Source: Ichthyophis bannanicus
Lineage: Eukaryota > Chordata > Amphibia > Gymnophiona > Ichthyophiidae
Direction of reading: 5' to 3'
DNA length: 64,000 bases
Assembly: GCA_033557465.1 (NCBI GenBank)
Contig: CM066043.1
Location: 82,738,662-82,802,661 of the forward strand
The translations under genes were made by a program, and so were the position numbers. Shown here piece by piece: positions 31,797 through 42,042 of the stretch. The notes under the pieces were generated by a model. It saw only the letters and a program-made list of their open reading frames with translations, did not search any database and was not told the DNA's origin. Numbering within the stretch: position 1 is the first letter of the stretch; every line of letters starts with the position of its first letter.

Positions 31797-32960
31797 AACT
31801 ATTTGATAAACTGAAGAGTAGAAAATCACCTGGACCGGATAGTATACATCCAAGGGTGTTGAATGAACTGAAATATGGGATTGCAGACCTGCTATTAGTA
31901 ATCTGTGAACTTTCATTAAAATCATCTGTAATACCTGAAGATTGGAGGATCGCCAAAGTAACGCCAATTTTTAAAAAGGTTTCCAAGGGTGATCTGGGAA
32001 ACTACAGACCTGTGAGCCTAACGTCAGTACCGGGAAAAATGGTAGAAACCATCATAAAGAACAAAATTACTCAGCATGTAGATAGTCATGGCCTAATGGG
32101 AGACAGCCAACATGGCTTTAGACAAGGAAGATCTTGTCTTACTAATCTGTTATGTTTTTTTGAAAGTGTGAATAAATAGGTAGACAAAAGTTAGTCAGTT
32201 GATATAGTGTATCTGGACTTTCAGAAAGCCTTTGACAAGGTCCCTCATCAGAGACTATTGGCAAAACTAAAAAGTCAAGGGATAGGAGGCAGTGTACTAT
32301 TGTGGATCAAGAACTGGTTAAAAGATAGAAAGCAGAGGGTAGGGCTGAATGGCCAATTTTCCCAATGGAAAATGGTGAATAGTGGAGCACCCCAGGGATC
32401 AGTGCTGGGTCCGCTGCTTTTTGACATATTCATAAATGACCTGGAAAAGGGAATAACGAGTGAGGTCATCAAATTTGCAGATGACACAAAACTATTTAAA
32501 GTTGTTAAAACCCAAGAGGATTGTGGAAAATTGCAAGACTGAGCATCCAAATGGCAGATGAAATTTAATGTAGACAGTGCAAAGTTATGCATCTAGGAAA
32601 GAACAACCCAAACTATGATTACACGATGCAAGGTTCCACATTGGGAACCACCACCCAGGAAAAAAATGTAGGCGTCTTCGTGGATAACATGTTAAAACCC
32701 TCCGCCCAGTGTGCAGCGGCAGCCAAGAGAGCAAACAGAATACTAGGTATCATAAGGAAAGGAATGGAAAATAAAACAAAGGATATTATAATGCCTCTGT
32801 ATCGTTCCATGGTGCAACTGCACCTTGAATAGTGTGTGCAATTCTGGTCGCCGTATCTTAAAAAGGATATAGCATTATTAGAAAAGGTACAGAGAAGAGT
32901 CACCAAAATGGTAAAGGGAGGAGAGGCTAAAAAGGTTAGGGCTCTTCAACCTGGAAAAGA
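31797..32960 (+). pseudogene. CR1-1 reverse transcriptase
   Basis: Resuming after L1-A2, the frame gives KSRKSPGPDSIHPRVLNEL, PIFKKVSKGDLGNYRPVSL, QHGFRQGRSCLTNLL, then VYLDFQKAFDKVPH, GAPQGSVLGPLLF and the catalytic KFADDTKLFKVV. The later part has the GVFVDNMLKPSAQCA block and a diverged C-terminal block. In-frame stops occur at about 32177 (after ESVNK) and where LEY would be expected near 32830 (TAG), with frameshifts near 32530 and 32910. The order is standard for CR1. Confidence 0.88.
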
Positions 32961-33439
32961 GACGGCTGAGGGGAGATATGATAGAGGTCTATAAATTAAT
33001 GAATGGTGTGGAACGGGTAAACACAGATTGATTGTTTACGTTATCAGAATATAGAAAGACTAGGGAACATGCAATGAAGTTACAGGGTAAACTATTTAAG
33101 ACTAATAAGAGAAAATATTTTTCCACTCAACGTGTAATCAAAAACTCTGGAATATGTTACCGGAGGATGTAGTAAAGGCTGTTAGTGTAGCTGGGTTTAA
33201 AAAAGGTTTGGACAAGTTGCTGGAGGAAAGGTCCATAAACCATTATTAAAAAGGGACCCAGGATATCACTGCTTGACCCAATACAAGCATTGTGGAACCT
33301 GTGTCTTGTGGGGAGACTGCTAGGTACGTATGACCTAGATTGGCTACTGCTGGAAACAGGATACTGGACTTGATGGACCTTGGTCTGACCCAGTATGGCA
33401 TATCTTAGGTTCTTATGCTCGTTATGTTCTTATGGGAAG

Positions 33440-33960
33440 CAAAAAATTATCTGGGTCTATATGAAACTACATATGAGCTAACATTATTTGCTGTCCTTGC
33501 CAGACCAGTCCAGACAAGTGGGTCTGCCCTCCTCCCAAAAGGTGGAGACTGAGTATTACCGGGTGACCTCCTATGCTTTGGCTGGTGCAGCATGGGAGTT
33601 CTCCAGTAGTGCTTTGGCTCCAGCGCAAGAAAGAACAAGCTAGTGTGGCAATGGCATTTGAACTATTTGCAAAAAAAAAGGAGGAAGACAAGTGAAAGTA
33701 AAGCTTGTCAGAGGGCTAGCCTCCTTCAGAGCATAGGGGAGAAGGGGCAGGCTTTGACTCCTTGGGGGTGGCTCCCCTCGTTGGCCGACTTGGGCTGCTG
33801 TGCTCTTGTCACCTCCTTCAGGGCATCATCTGATCCAGCCAAAGGAGAATTAGCGGCAATCTCCTTTATCCATACTGGTTGGCAGTGGTACCTCACTCAG
33901 GTAACTCAATATCGGGCCCTTCAAACTATGGTCAGTGGCTTCCACCATGGTATTTAAATG
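33440..33960. repeat. repeat X, copy 1
   Basis: The block from about 33478 (TGCTGTCCTTGCCAGACC) to 33850 (CATCATCTGATCCAGCC) has an inverted copy at 54005-54372. Shared landmarks include GGCTGGTGCAGCATGGGAG and GCAGGCTTTGACTCCTTGGG. The paired open frames in the two copies resemble each other only because the DNA does. The family is not identified; a terminal repeat of an LTR or DIRS-like element is possible. Confidence 0.7.
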
Positions 33961-35194
33961 CCAGCAAGTGGCAGCTGAGATCTGCAGCTTTTAAAACTTA
34001 CTGCATCAGGCAGTACTGCATTTTTTTGTTTTTTATTTGATAGCAGCGAAAAAACACTGCACAAAGAACAGGGCATACATTGCAGTGTCTGTGGGAAATG
34101 CAGGATCCTCTTAGTGGCTGGTTTCGTTTATAAACAATGATGGGGAGCAGGAGTTTAGTGGCATTCCTCTGGGGCACTAGCTTATGGAGGACCAATGAAG
34201 CCCCATATCATCTCCTGAAATGCAGTTAAGTGTGTATGAATATTATGGTAATATTGATTGTACAATTCCTTTATGTACAGCAATAGTAAAGACTAATAAA
34301 TAAATTGTGCACTCATACTGATGTCTTAAAAAAGAGGCAAATGCCATTGAAAAGAAAAGATTCTATCATATGAAATTTTGCCGAGTTGGAACATGATGTG
34401 TTAGTTCCTCTACATTGAAAACTATCCCACAGATAAAGCTTTTATGGAAACCATATTGCAAATGCTTCTGAAGGAGTGCAAGATAAAAAAAACCAGAAGG
34501 ATAATGGTGTTATCTTGTAATAAGACCATATAACAATTAATCACTGTCAAAAAACTTTTTTTTAATGTGTATCATCAATACATGTGCATCAACAAATGAA
34601 AGAGAGGGGAAAAAGTCTTCTCTTTTCTTGCTATGGAATACCTTTTTCACAGGGTTTTTCAACTGGCTAATTGGACGACTACTCATGGATCAAGAAAAAA
34701 AAAAACCATACTGTTAACTTTTTCAATAGAATTTCATATGTTCAATAGTCACAACCTTGAAGGTTTACTTATGTTAATGATGATATCCACAGTCGACGAG
34801 GCCTGTGTTTCAGCACTGCTGCATCAAGAGCGTGCTTAATCAGATCATAACATAGGATAACATAATCATGATAATCATAACATAATGTGCATACATTAAA
34901 TAGCTCATCAGTTAAAGGCCCCCTTCACAGTCACTTGTTCAAGGAATCAAATAGTGGAAATGCTAATGGCTTCAGGCTGATGGATATCTATGTTAAGCCC
35001 ACTGGTAGGGTAAAAATCTCTTGATGGTCCTTCGGGATCAGTGGCGTTAAAAGGACACCTTTCACTGTCCCCAGGCCTGGAAACATATTTGACCACAAAG
35101 TGCCAAATTCCTTCAGCTCAACCGGTGCCAAAGATCATAGCATCTGGAGTAAGATTTTATTTATTTATTGATTTCTATGCCACTTTTATGTAAA
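33961..35194. other. no gene seen
   Basis: About 1.2 kb of AT-rich DNA. A LINE-like tail trace (TTATTTATTGATTTCTATGCC) is present at 35158-35180, just before the L1-like ORF1. No other element is recognisable. Confidence 0.35.
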
Positions 35195-36565
35195 CTGCTT
35201 TGACTTTTAGAAAACATAACAAAGAATGGTTTTCAAGTAATGTGATGCTGCGAGAGAAGGTTGATGGCAATTCCCAGATGCAACAGCAACAAAAGTCCAG
35301 TGTCAAGGGAGACAACTGGTTGTTGGGCATGGGCCCCAGCATCCCTGGAGTGTTCGTGGCTTCTAAGGAGTTATCTGATCAGCAGTTTATGAAGGAAGAA
35401 ATAATTACTTCTATCGGCTCTATCAGCATTAGCACACGAAGAGAGCGTCAAGGTCTTGAGTCTGTTTGTTCGGTCTTGGTGAGGCATAAAGTTTTTAGTC
35501 TTGAGACCTTCTGGGATGGTATGGCAATGTTAGAGCAGTCTCTCTCAGGTCAGCTCCAAAATATAGTGCTCATGATTGCCCAGATTGATTCTAAAGTAGA
35601 GGCACATGGCCAGGCTTTGGAGGATTTAAAAGTTAAGGTATCAAATTGTAAATCCAAGTTTGAACAACTGCAGGATAATGCTACTGGGTTTACGAAGGAA
35701 TCTGCCATGATAATAAAAAACGAGCTACTTGAAAATACCAACAGAAGGGGAAATTTGAGGTTATTGAATTTTCTGAAGGTACCTATGGTATCTGGACTGA
35801 AGTTGTTTAAGACATTTTTTACCTCTATTTTGATTATTCCCTCTACGCCTGACCCCCTGTTACTAGTGCATTCTGTTTGCCAATGGCTAATATTAAGCCT
35901 GGAGCTCGGTAAGAGAAGTCTCCAACAATACTGAATGATAGTTTGGGCTTGACTCCATTCTTTGAGAGGTCTGACTCTGAACTAAAGGTGACTAATTTTG
36001 TTGGTTACTGTAACCTTGGAATCTGATAGAGACTGGCTCGAAAAATGTTCTTTAGGTCTAAGGATCCTGTCTTTATGGATTGTAGAATCAAGATGTTCCC
36101 TGACATCTTGAGTGTTACCCAGAAAAGAAGAAAGCAATTTTTTTTAAATTAAAACTAGGGGTGGTACAGATATCCTTGGTTAAGTTGGGTGGTTTCACCT
36201 ATGTGTTCCTTTAACCACAGCATCTGCCTTGATCTCCTCTAAGTTAGTGACTGCTCAATTAGAGTCTAATGTGAGCCCTGGTTCTGGCCTGAGGTTTAGA
36301 CAGGGCTGTGTTTTTCAGCATGTACTATTTGGATTCCCCACCTCCCTGCCTTTTCTTATTAAACAATGTTCTTTTAACTTGAGTTTTGTTTTTTTCTAAC
36401 TGTAGATGTGTAGGTCTTTAGCTACATATTTTTCCTTTCTTTTTCTTTGGGCTACATTTATGTGTTTACATGTTTTAATGTAATTTCTTGCTTAAGGACC
36501 TTCTGTGGCAAGAATTGATGTTGTGTTAAAATTGAAAAAGTGCATAAATTAAAAACAAACAAAAC
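35195..36565 (+). mobile_element. ORF1-only L1 (HAL1-like)
   Basis: The plus strand encodes an L1 ORF1-type protein (35200-35934). A coiled-coil stretch includes LEQSLSGQLQNIVLMIAQID and LEDLKVKVSNCKSKFEQLQD. NRRGNLRLLNFLKVP follows, matching the L1 RRM opening. Frameshifts follow, but FRSKDPVFMDCRIKMFPDI and TQKRRKQFF continue the domain near 36050-36150. About 400 bp of 3' UTR lead to an A-rich end at 36540-36565. No ORF2 is present, so it is a half-L1 of a family different from L1-A and L1-B. Confidence 0.7.
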
Positions 36566-37246
36566 AATGCATCTCTGCTTAAAAGGAGAAAACAGAGGAA
36601 GAGGAGTGTTGTGGTATATCAAAGGACCACAAGGGAGCCACTAATCCAAGGAAGAAAGCAAGGATTGGGCCATGAGTCACCAAGGCACTGCACCTGTGAC
36701 AGCACCTACATCAGACTTTAGCTCATAAGGTATTCTGAAAGAAGCTAGTGCAGGAGAGAGATTTCTAAACTCTGGGATAGCCCCAGTGTGAGGAGAAAGA
36801 CTGTAACTGCTTGGATGATATTTTTGTCTTTTCCACAACTATTATTTTGTTGCTTTTTATGATTCCCTAATATATTTCAGCAAGTCCTTGGTTCAGAACT
36901 TTGGGCCTGGACCGAATTACTGCAGTAAGTGAGAAGTGTGGTGAAGGGATCTAAGGTGCCATAGGTCTCTCAATGTATACTGGTCCCGTCCCGGAACCCT
37001 AACATTTCCTGAGAACTAAGTCTGCAAGTACAGTATTGACTTTCTGAAGTTGTGCCCCCAGTCTGCAAATAGCCACATAAGAACACTTTATGGAAGGAGT
37101 TACAGTAAACCCCTGAACCCCTGTGCACTGTGCTCTGAAAGTGCAGCCAGTCCTACACTCCAATGCACACAGGAAGTTTGGTTAGGTGGGCAGGACTGGA
37201 TGGACTTTCCAAAATTCAGAACACAGGTGTTTAGAAGCCCCATATT
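36566..37246. other. no gene seen; repeat shared with 19590
   Basis: The part at 37105-37240 (CCCCTGTGCACTGTGCTCTG, GGACTGGATGGACTTTCC) resembles 19590-19712. The rest is unassigned. Confidence 0.4.
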
Positions 37247-37600
37247 ATTTCTTTCTTTCTTTTATACCACTTTTCGAGATATCAAAGCGGTTTACATCGA
37301 ACTCAACAATGAACAATGGGGTAGAGGGGGCATGGGGAATCTTATAATTTAATTACAAGAAAATGTATAGTATATGAGTCATTTGGTATGCATTGCGTTA
37401 GGACCAGAGCATTCTCGGATAAGGTGATAAGGAATAGATATAGCTCGAGGTGAGGAGACAGGTATTATGTGTCTGATCTGAAGAATTATTGGAAGAGATG
37501 GGTTTTCAGCTTTCTCTGGAAGTCAGTTACATCTTTGGTTGCTCTTAGGATACTTGGGAGTGAATTCCATGCCGATGATCCATAAAGACAGTATGTTCTT
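37247..37600 (-). pseudogene. L2-like LINE C-terminus and 3' tail
   Basis: On the minus strand, a GMEFTPKYPKSNQRC...FQRKLKTHLFQ-type stretch near 37500-37575 corresponds to the C-terminal FK..LKTHLF motif of L2-like proteins. The 3' end at 37247-37300 carries AAACCGCTTTGATATC and TATAAAAGAAAG, like the other LINE tails here. No catalytic sequence remains. Confidence 0.55.
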
Positions 37601-37614
37601 TAACATGTCACCTG

Positions 37615-37990
37615 GGAGCTTTTTGCTTTGTGGACTGGTATGTAAGAATTAGCCTTTTCGCAGGGCAACTATCACTGATTTCAGTGTTTCCATGTGAAAA
37701 TGAGGCATGTGCAAGGCCTTGTTGATGTGTTTCAGATCCATCACAGGACAAAATGATCCTTTCTTCTTGGGGAAAATGAAATAAATCGAGTACTAACCTT
37801 GACATTTTTGGTCTATGGGTACCTCACAGACTGCTTTCAACTGAAGAAGCTTCTGAAGCATGTCAGACATTGCCTTTACCTTGACCAGAGCCCTGCATGG
37901 AGACAATATAAAGGTGTTGCCGATAGGCTGAGCCAACTCCAATGCATAACCTTCTCTGATCACTTCTAGCAAGTAATTTGAACCCAGGCA
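37615..37990 (-). pseudogene. DIRS-like reverse-transcriptase fragment next to DIRS-2
   Basis: On the minus strand a broken frame reads FLFPKK-like FIFPKKKGSFCPVMDLKHIN, then LHMPHFHMETLKSVIVALR. This is the PKKDGSLRPVLDL block that opens DIRS or Gypsy RTs. Upstream, GYALELAQPIGNTF and EVPIDQK are the typical lead-in. It differs from the equivalent DIRS-1 and DIRS-2 sequence, so it belongs to another family. It abuts the left terminal repeat of DIRS-2 at about 37998, which suggests DIRS-2 landed in this pol gene. Confidence 0.6.
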
Positions 37991-37997
37991 GAGAAAG

Positions 37998-38240
37998 CAT
38001 AATTACTCACCTCTAACAGATGATCTCCAGGAACAGCAGGAATTTAATCTTCATATATGGGCGACATCGGTACCGATGGAGCCCACGTGGGAATGCTCCC
38101 CAGCGACCAATAGGAAAGCTTTTGGGAGCACCCCACTGCGCCTGCGTGACTGTCTTCCCGTCTTTGAAATTCCCTTCTCTTTAGTTGAGTTGTAGCTAAG
38201 ACAAAAGAGTAAATGAAACCCTACAATTCCTAGGAAAGGA
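37998..38240. repeat. DIRS-2 terminal repeat
   Basis: GTAATTACTC... no longer exact, but AGCATAATTACTCACC, TGATCTCCAGGAACAGCAGG, TCGGTACCGATGGAGCC and GGGAATGCTCCCCAGCG match the DIRS-1 left terminal repeat at 56104-56290 in order and orientation. It marks the 3' end of the minus-strand element. Confidence 0.8.
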
Positions 38241-38590
38241 GGGTTGGTTGTGAGACCTCTCATGAAACGCGCTACTAGCGGATGTGAGCAGATGAGCTGC
38301 CCATCCAGTAGGTGGTGAGAGGCTGCAATGGCACTGAGATGGACTCTCACTGAGTTGGTCTTTAGGCCTGTCGAGGACAGGTGGATGAGATATTGGAGGA
38401 GTGATTACTGAAGCAGAAAAGGGATTGAGATCTTTCTAGGGACACCAGACAGAGTATCTACGCCACTTAAAAGCGTATGAACGTCTGGTGGAGGGCTTTC
38501 TAGAAGCCAATAGGATCTCCTTAACCTCTTGTGGAAGGTCAATGCCCTGCAATACTATGCTCTCAGCAGCCAAGCTGTGAGGTGTAAAGA
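38240..38590 (-). pseudogene. DIRS-2 tyrosine-recombinase N-terminus only
   Basis: On the minus strand the decayed translation contains the SRKPSTRRSYAFKWRR-type opening and HFSAIAAS-like and HPLVARFMRGL motifs that match DIRS-1 residues of the SAM-like DNA-binding part. After RFMRGL nothing corresponds to the catalytic Arg, HxxR or Tyr region. The deletion removes roughly 0.75-0.9 kb relative to DIRS-1. Confidence 0.75.
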
Positions 38591-38599
38591 CTGTGGATT

Positions 38600-39654
38600 G
38601 GAATGTAGTATAGGAGGGAAAGCACAGAGAAGACCCTGAGCCCAGTGTAGGTGGAAGTTATCCACTTGTTGGTTGCTGGATGTCAGACTCCTTGTGCAGA
38701 AATAAGGAAGCTTGGCAATCTGTGGAGTAGCAAACAGATCTATAAGCCTGGAAGATGTAGGATGTTGTGTCCAGATGCAGAGACCATTCATGGGGAAGGA
38801 GGATCCAATTCAATTTGCCTACCAAGACACTGAGCTCCCCCGGGAAGTACACTTCTCAGAGGTGTATCTGATGAGAGATGGCAAAGGACCACAGGTGAGG
38901 AATCTCCTTGCAGAGGGGCCATGAGACTGTTCATCCCTGTTTGCTCACATAGAACATGGTGACCTGATTGTCCGTCCTGACTAGGACCTGTTGTGCCCAG
39001 AGGTGATGTTGAGAAACACCCGAGGGCATTTGAGATAGCACAATTGACTTGGAGGTGTGACTCATGAGTTGTCCACAGCCACTCTATAGACAGGCTGCCA
39101 GGTGTGCTCCCCAATTCAGTTTGGAGGTAGCTGTCATCAGGGTGCATTGAAGTTGAGGCATCTGAAAACATGACCTTACAAGCAGATTTTCTGGAGAACA
39201 CCACCACTGAAGGGATGTGGTTAAAGAGGCAGTAACTTGGATACTGTCCTGGAAATAGCCCGAGGCCTGCATCTATTGGGATGCAAGAGTCCATTGGGCT
39301 GTGTGCCTATGTAATTGGCACATGTACAATAGAAGCCATGTGCCCGAGGAGCTGCAGTATTTTGAGAGTGGTCAGATGGTCCCGTTAGAGCATCTGGGAC
39401 ACTAATTCAATTAGATGGGTATAGCAGAGCTGGGGCGGAAATGCCCTAGACTGTTGGATGTCCAGTAAGGCTCTGATGAACTCTAGCTTTTCCGGTGGAG
39501 CGAGCTGGGATTTTGGGAGTTTATGAGAAATCCCAAGTATTGTAGTACCATGATGGTATGATGCAAGGAAAGCTGTACCTCCTGTGAGGTGTCTGCTTTT
39601 ATGAGCCAGTCATCTAAGTAAGGGAAGATGAATAACCCCAGAGACTATAGGTAT
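38600..39654 (-). pseudogene. DIRS-2 RT C-terminal part and RNase H
   Basis: The minus strand continues from YLDDWLI-like sequence near 39635 through LQLLGHMASIVHV (about 39345) to RNase H traces (GHHVLCEQTGMN and DLFATPQIAKLPYF). It aligns in order with DIRS-1 58900-57640. Multiple indels break the frame. Confidence 0.75.
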
Positions 39655-40969
39655 TGTCACCACATGGCCAGCCCTCCGCCTAGGGCACAGAGGGTTGGTC
39701 TGCCATGATAATTTCTCTATGCAGAAAGTGAGACTACAGCTAGGGCTCTTGCAAGACCTCTTGGGATTTGTAGTCCCTTTTTAGCTCTCTGATAAAGAAG
39801 CAGTTCTAGTCCGAGTGTTTAAAGCAAAATGACAAGGATTTATTCCCCTCACAAACAGAACTTCAGTGCAGAACAAATAAGAACAGTGTCCAGGAGTTTA
39901 TCATGAGGATTATATACAATAATTAAGGTAAGTGCTTCTTCACTCTCTGGTTCCCAAAACAATACAGTGCTCGTAGTACAAACTGAAAATAAACAGCTTC
40001 TTGGAACAAAGAAAAATACCTCCTTTTTCTTTACCGTTAACTCAGCACTCTTACTTTCAGGTTTTAACACAGTGACTCAATGTGGTCAGCCAAACACAGC
40101 GTGCAATCCATTCGCATATCTGCTATGTCCTCAACATTAGAGTCTATCTGCATATCTTCTATATCAGGGCTGGCAGTGTTTGTTTGCAGACGGTTACTAA
40201 GGGATTTAAAATAACTTCCCTCTCTGTACCCTCTCAGCAAGGGTTTAAAATACCTGTTGCACTGGAGTTTCTTCTGTGGCTCTCCTCTAACTCTTGGCAG
40301 TTATATGGGAAGGTTTTTGTGCTGGGCTCCCACCTGTGTATACTCTGAAGGTTCCCTTCTGACTGCAGGGCTCCCTGCTCTCTCCGTTCCAGCAAGTTCC
40401 TGGTCACAGGGCGTGCCTCCCTTCCCTCCAAGTCTGCTGGCTTTTCTCACAGACCGGTAAGAAGTTTATCAGGTCTCCAACTCCCTGGAGTTTCTGAGCC
40501 TCTCCAAGCCTGCCTTACAAGAGCTCTCTCTTCTCTCCTGTCTTTCCTTCCTTGAGCTGCTTCTCTGCCACAACTCCAACTCTCTCTGCTGCCACGGCTC
40601 CAACTGCCGTTCAAGCTGCATCCAGCTTGCCCTCTGGCCTCTTCTCTAGCCTGTATCTGCTGCTCCTCCACCTGGCTCTGCTTCCTTCTCTGCTTCCCTC
40701 GTGGCTCTCTTCCTGGGAGCTAATGACGACGTTTTATAATTCTGTTCCCCTGGGCTTTGCTCTGCTCTCACCCTGAACAGGTGTGCTTGATTAAGCTCGG
40801 AGCTTGTTACTACGTCAGAGTCTTGGCGTGTCAATTCAGCTCCTGTCTTTCCCTGTTTACCTTTTCTATGTAAACAGTGAGCCATGTGCTCTAGCTGCCT
40901 GTCAGTTTTAAAGGTGGAATCTTCCTTTCTCTCTATTTCCATGGGTTCGGTAGGGGTCTCTACATCACA
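39655..40969. mobile_element. solo-LTR-like insertion in DIRS-2, 4-bp TSD
   Basis: Aligning DIRS-2 with DIRS-1 shows 1,315 extra bases here plus one duplicated GTAT (39651-39654 and 40970-40973). With one GTAT removed, 55 bases of DIRS-2 around the junction align with exactly 55 bases of DIRS-1 (58914-58968). The insert begins TGTCACC and ends ATCACA, so the ends are TGT...ACA. A 4-bp duplication with TG...CA ends fits the solo LTR of a Gypsy-type or retroviral-type element. No protein-coding part is present, and the orientation is not resolved. Confidence 0.6.
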
Positions 40970-41660
40970 GTATGCGGCCACGACTGCCATGCACTTTGTG
41001 AACACCCTTGGGGCAGAGGCAAGTCCAAAGGGAAGTACTCTGTATCGATAACGTGTTCCTTGAAAGGGGAAGTACAGATATTTCCTGTGTCCTGGATGTA
41101 TGAGGATATGTGTATGCTCCTTTTAGATCTAGAGAACAGAGCCAGTCCTGACTCTGGAGGTAGGGAAGAAGAGTCCCAAAAGAGATCATCTTGAACTTTT
41201 CGCGAACAAGAAACTTGTTGAGGTTTCTGAGGTCCACAATGGGCCCATATCCTCCGGCTTTCTTTGGAATGAGAAAGTACAGAGCGTAGAAACCCATTCC
41301 TTACTGGGATGTCGGGACATTCTCTATTCCCAAACTTAAGGCTCATCCACAATTTATCCCAAAAGCTGTCTTGCCTATATCTCCCTATGGAGCGGACAGA
41401 ACTACAAGTCCCAGAATATTTTTTGTCGGATCGTCTGACGTGAGGATGCTTTACACATTCTCTATGGCATTCTGAGACAGAAGAGAAGACACCTCGTCCT
41501 GTAGGACAGCAGTGAGTGGGGGTTGCATTTGAAATTCTCCCATGAAAGTGGAGAAGGGCAGAGTTTGCAGATGAAGTCTGTACCCCTCCTGGACTATGTT
41601 TAGTGTCCACTGCTCTGAGGTGATGAGGTGCCATCTATGGGTGTTGTGACACAATCTGCC
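40970..41660 (-). pseudogene. DIRS-2 RT N-terminal part
   Basis: The minus strand from 41297 encodes YFLIPKKAGGYGPIVDLRNL, NKFLVREKFKMISFGTLLPY and QSQDWLCSLDLKGAYTY, nearly identical to DIRS-1 RT. The motif-A region SLDLKDAY is SLDLKGAY here. A frameshift follows. Upstream, TAVLQDEVSSLLSQNAIENV (near 41455-41510) is the lead-in between gag and RT. Confidence 0.85.
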
Positions 41661-42042
41661 TGCTATGTGGAGGGGTGGGGGTCCTCCAGAGGCAGGGTGG
41701 CAATGTTCTCTAGAAAAAAAAGAGTCAAAAAAACAGGTGCAGACTGTGGCTGCAGAGCTGATTGGGATTTAGCTATCTGTGGCTTCTTCTGCTGCTTAAG
41801 AGGCTGTTGTCTCTTCTGTGGGGCTTGATCCTTGTACTGAGAAGCAGGAGGATAAGAAGAGTAGAATTTCTTATTATTATTGTAGAAAGACTTCCTTGCA
41901 GTTGCCTTTTTATTGCAGGGTCAGCTGTTGTTCTAGACAGTCTCTTTAGAGTAATATTTTCGGACTCTAATGGAGAGGCCTTATCTTGCCAGTATTTACC
42001 AGAAAGGTTTTTACCTGTGCAAGGTATGTTGCCCAGCTTATC

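Larger units (their letters stand above)
23160..33440 (+). mobile_element. CR1-1, near full-length CR1 host LINE (interrupted)
   Basis: A plus-strand CR1 with ORF1 (zinc-finger-like and esterase-like), an APE endonuclease, a reverse transcriptase and the CR1 3' end (GGTCTGACCCAGTATGGC, then TTCTTATG repeats to 33440). It is cut in two by L1-A2 at 25522-31781, which is flanked by GGGAAGATGTATTTC. Without the insert the element is about 4.0 kb. The left boundary is approximate. Several stop codons and frameshifts show that it is dead. Confidence 0.85.

Noticed and set aside
40234..40776. Ser/Leu-rich open frames on both strands
   Set aside because: They sit inside the solo-LTR-like insertion, have no domain and overlap each other on both strands.
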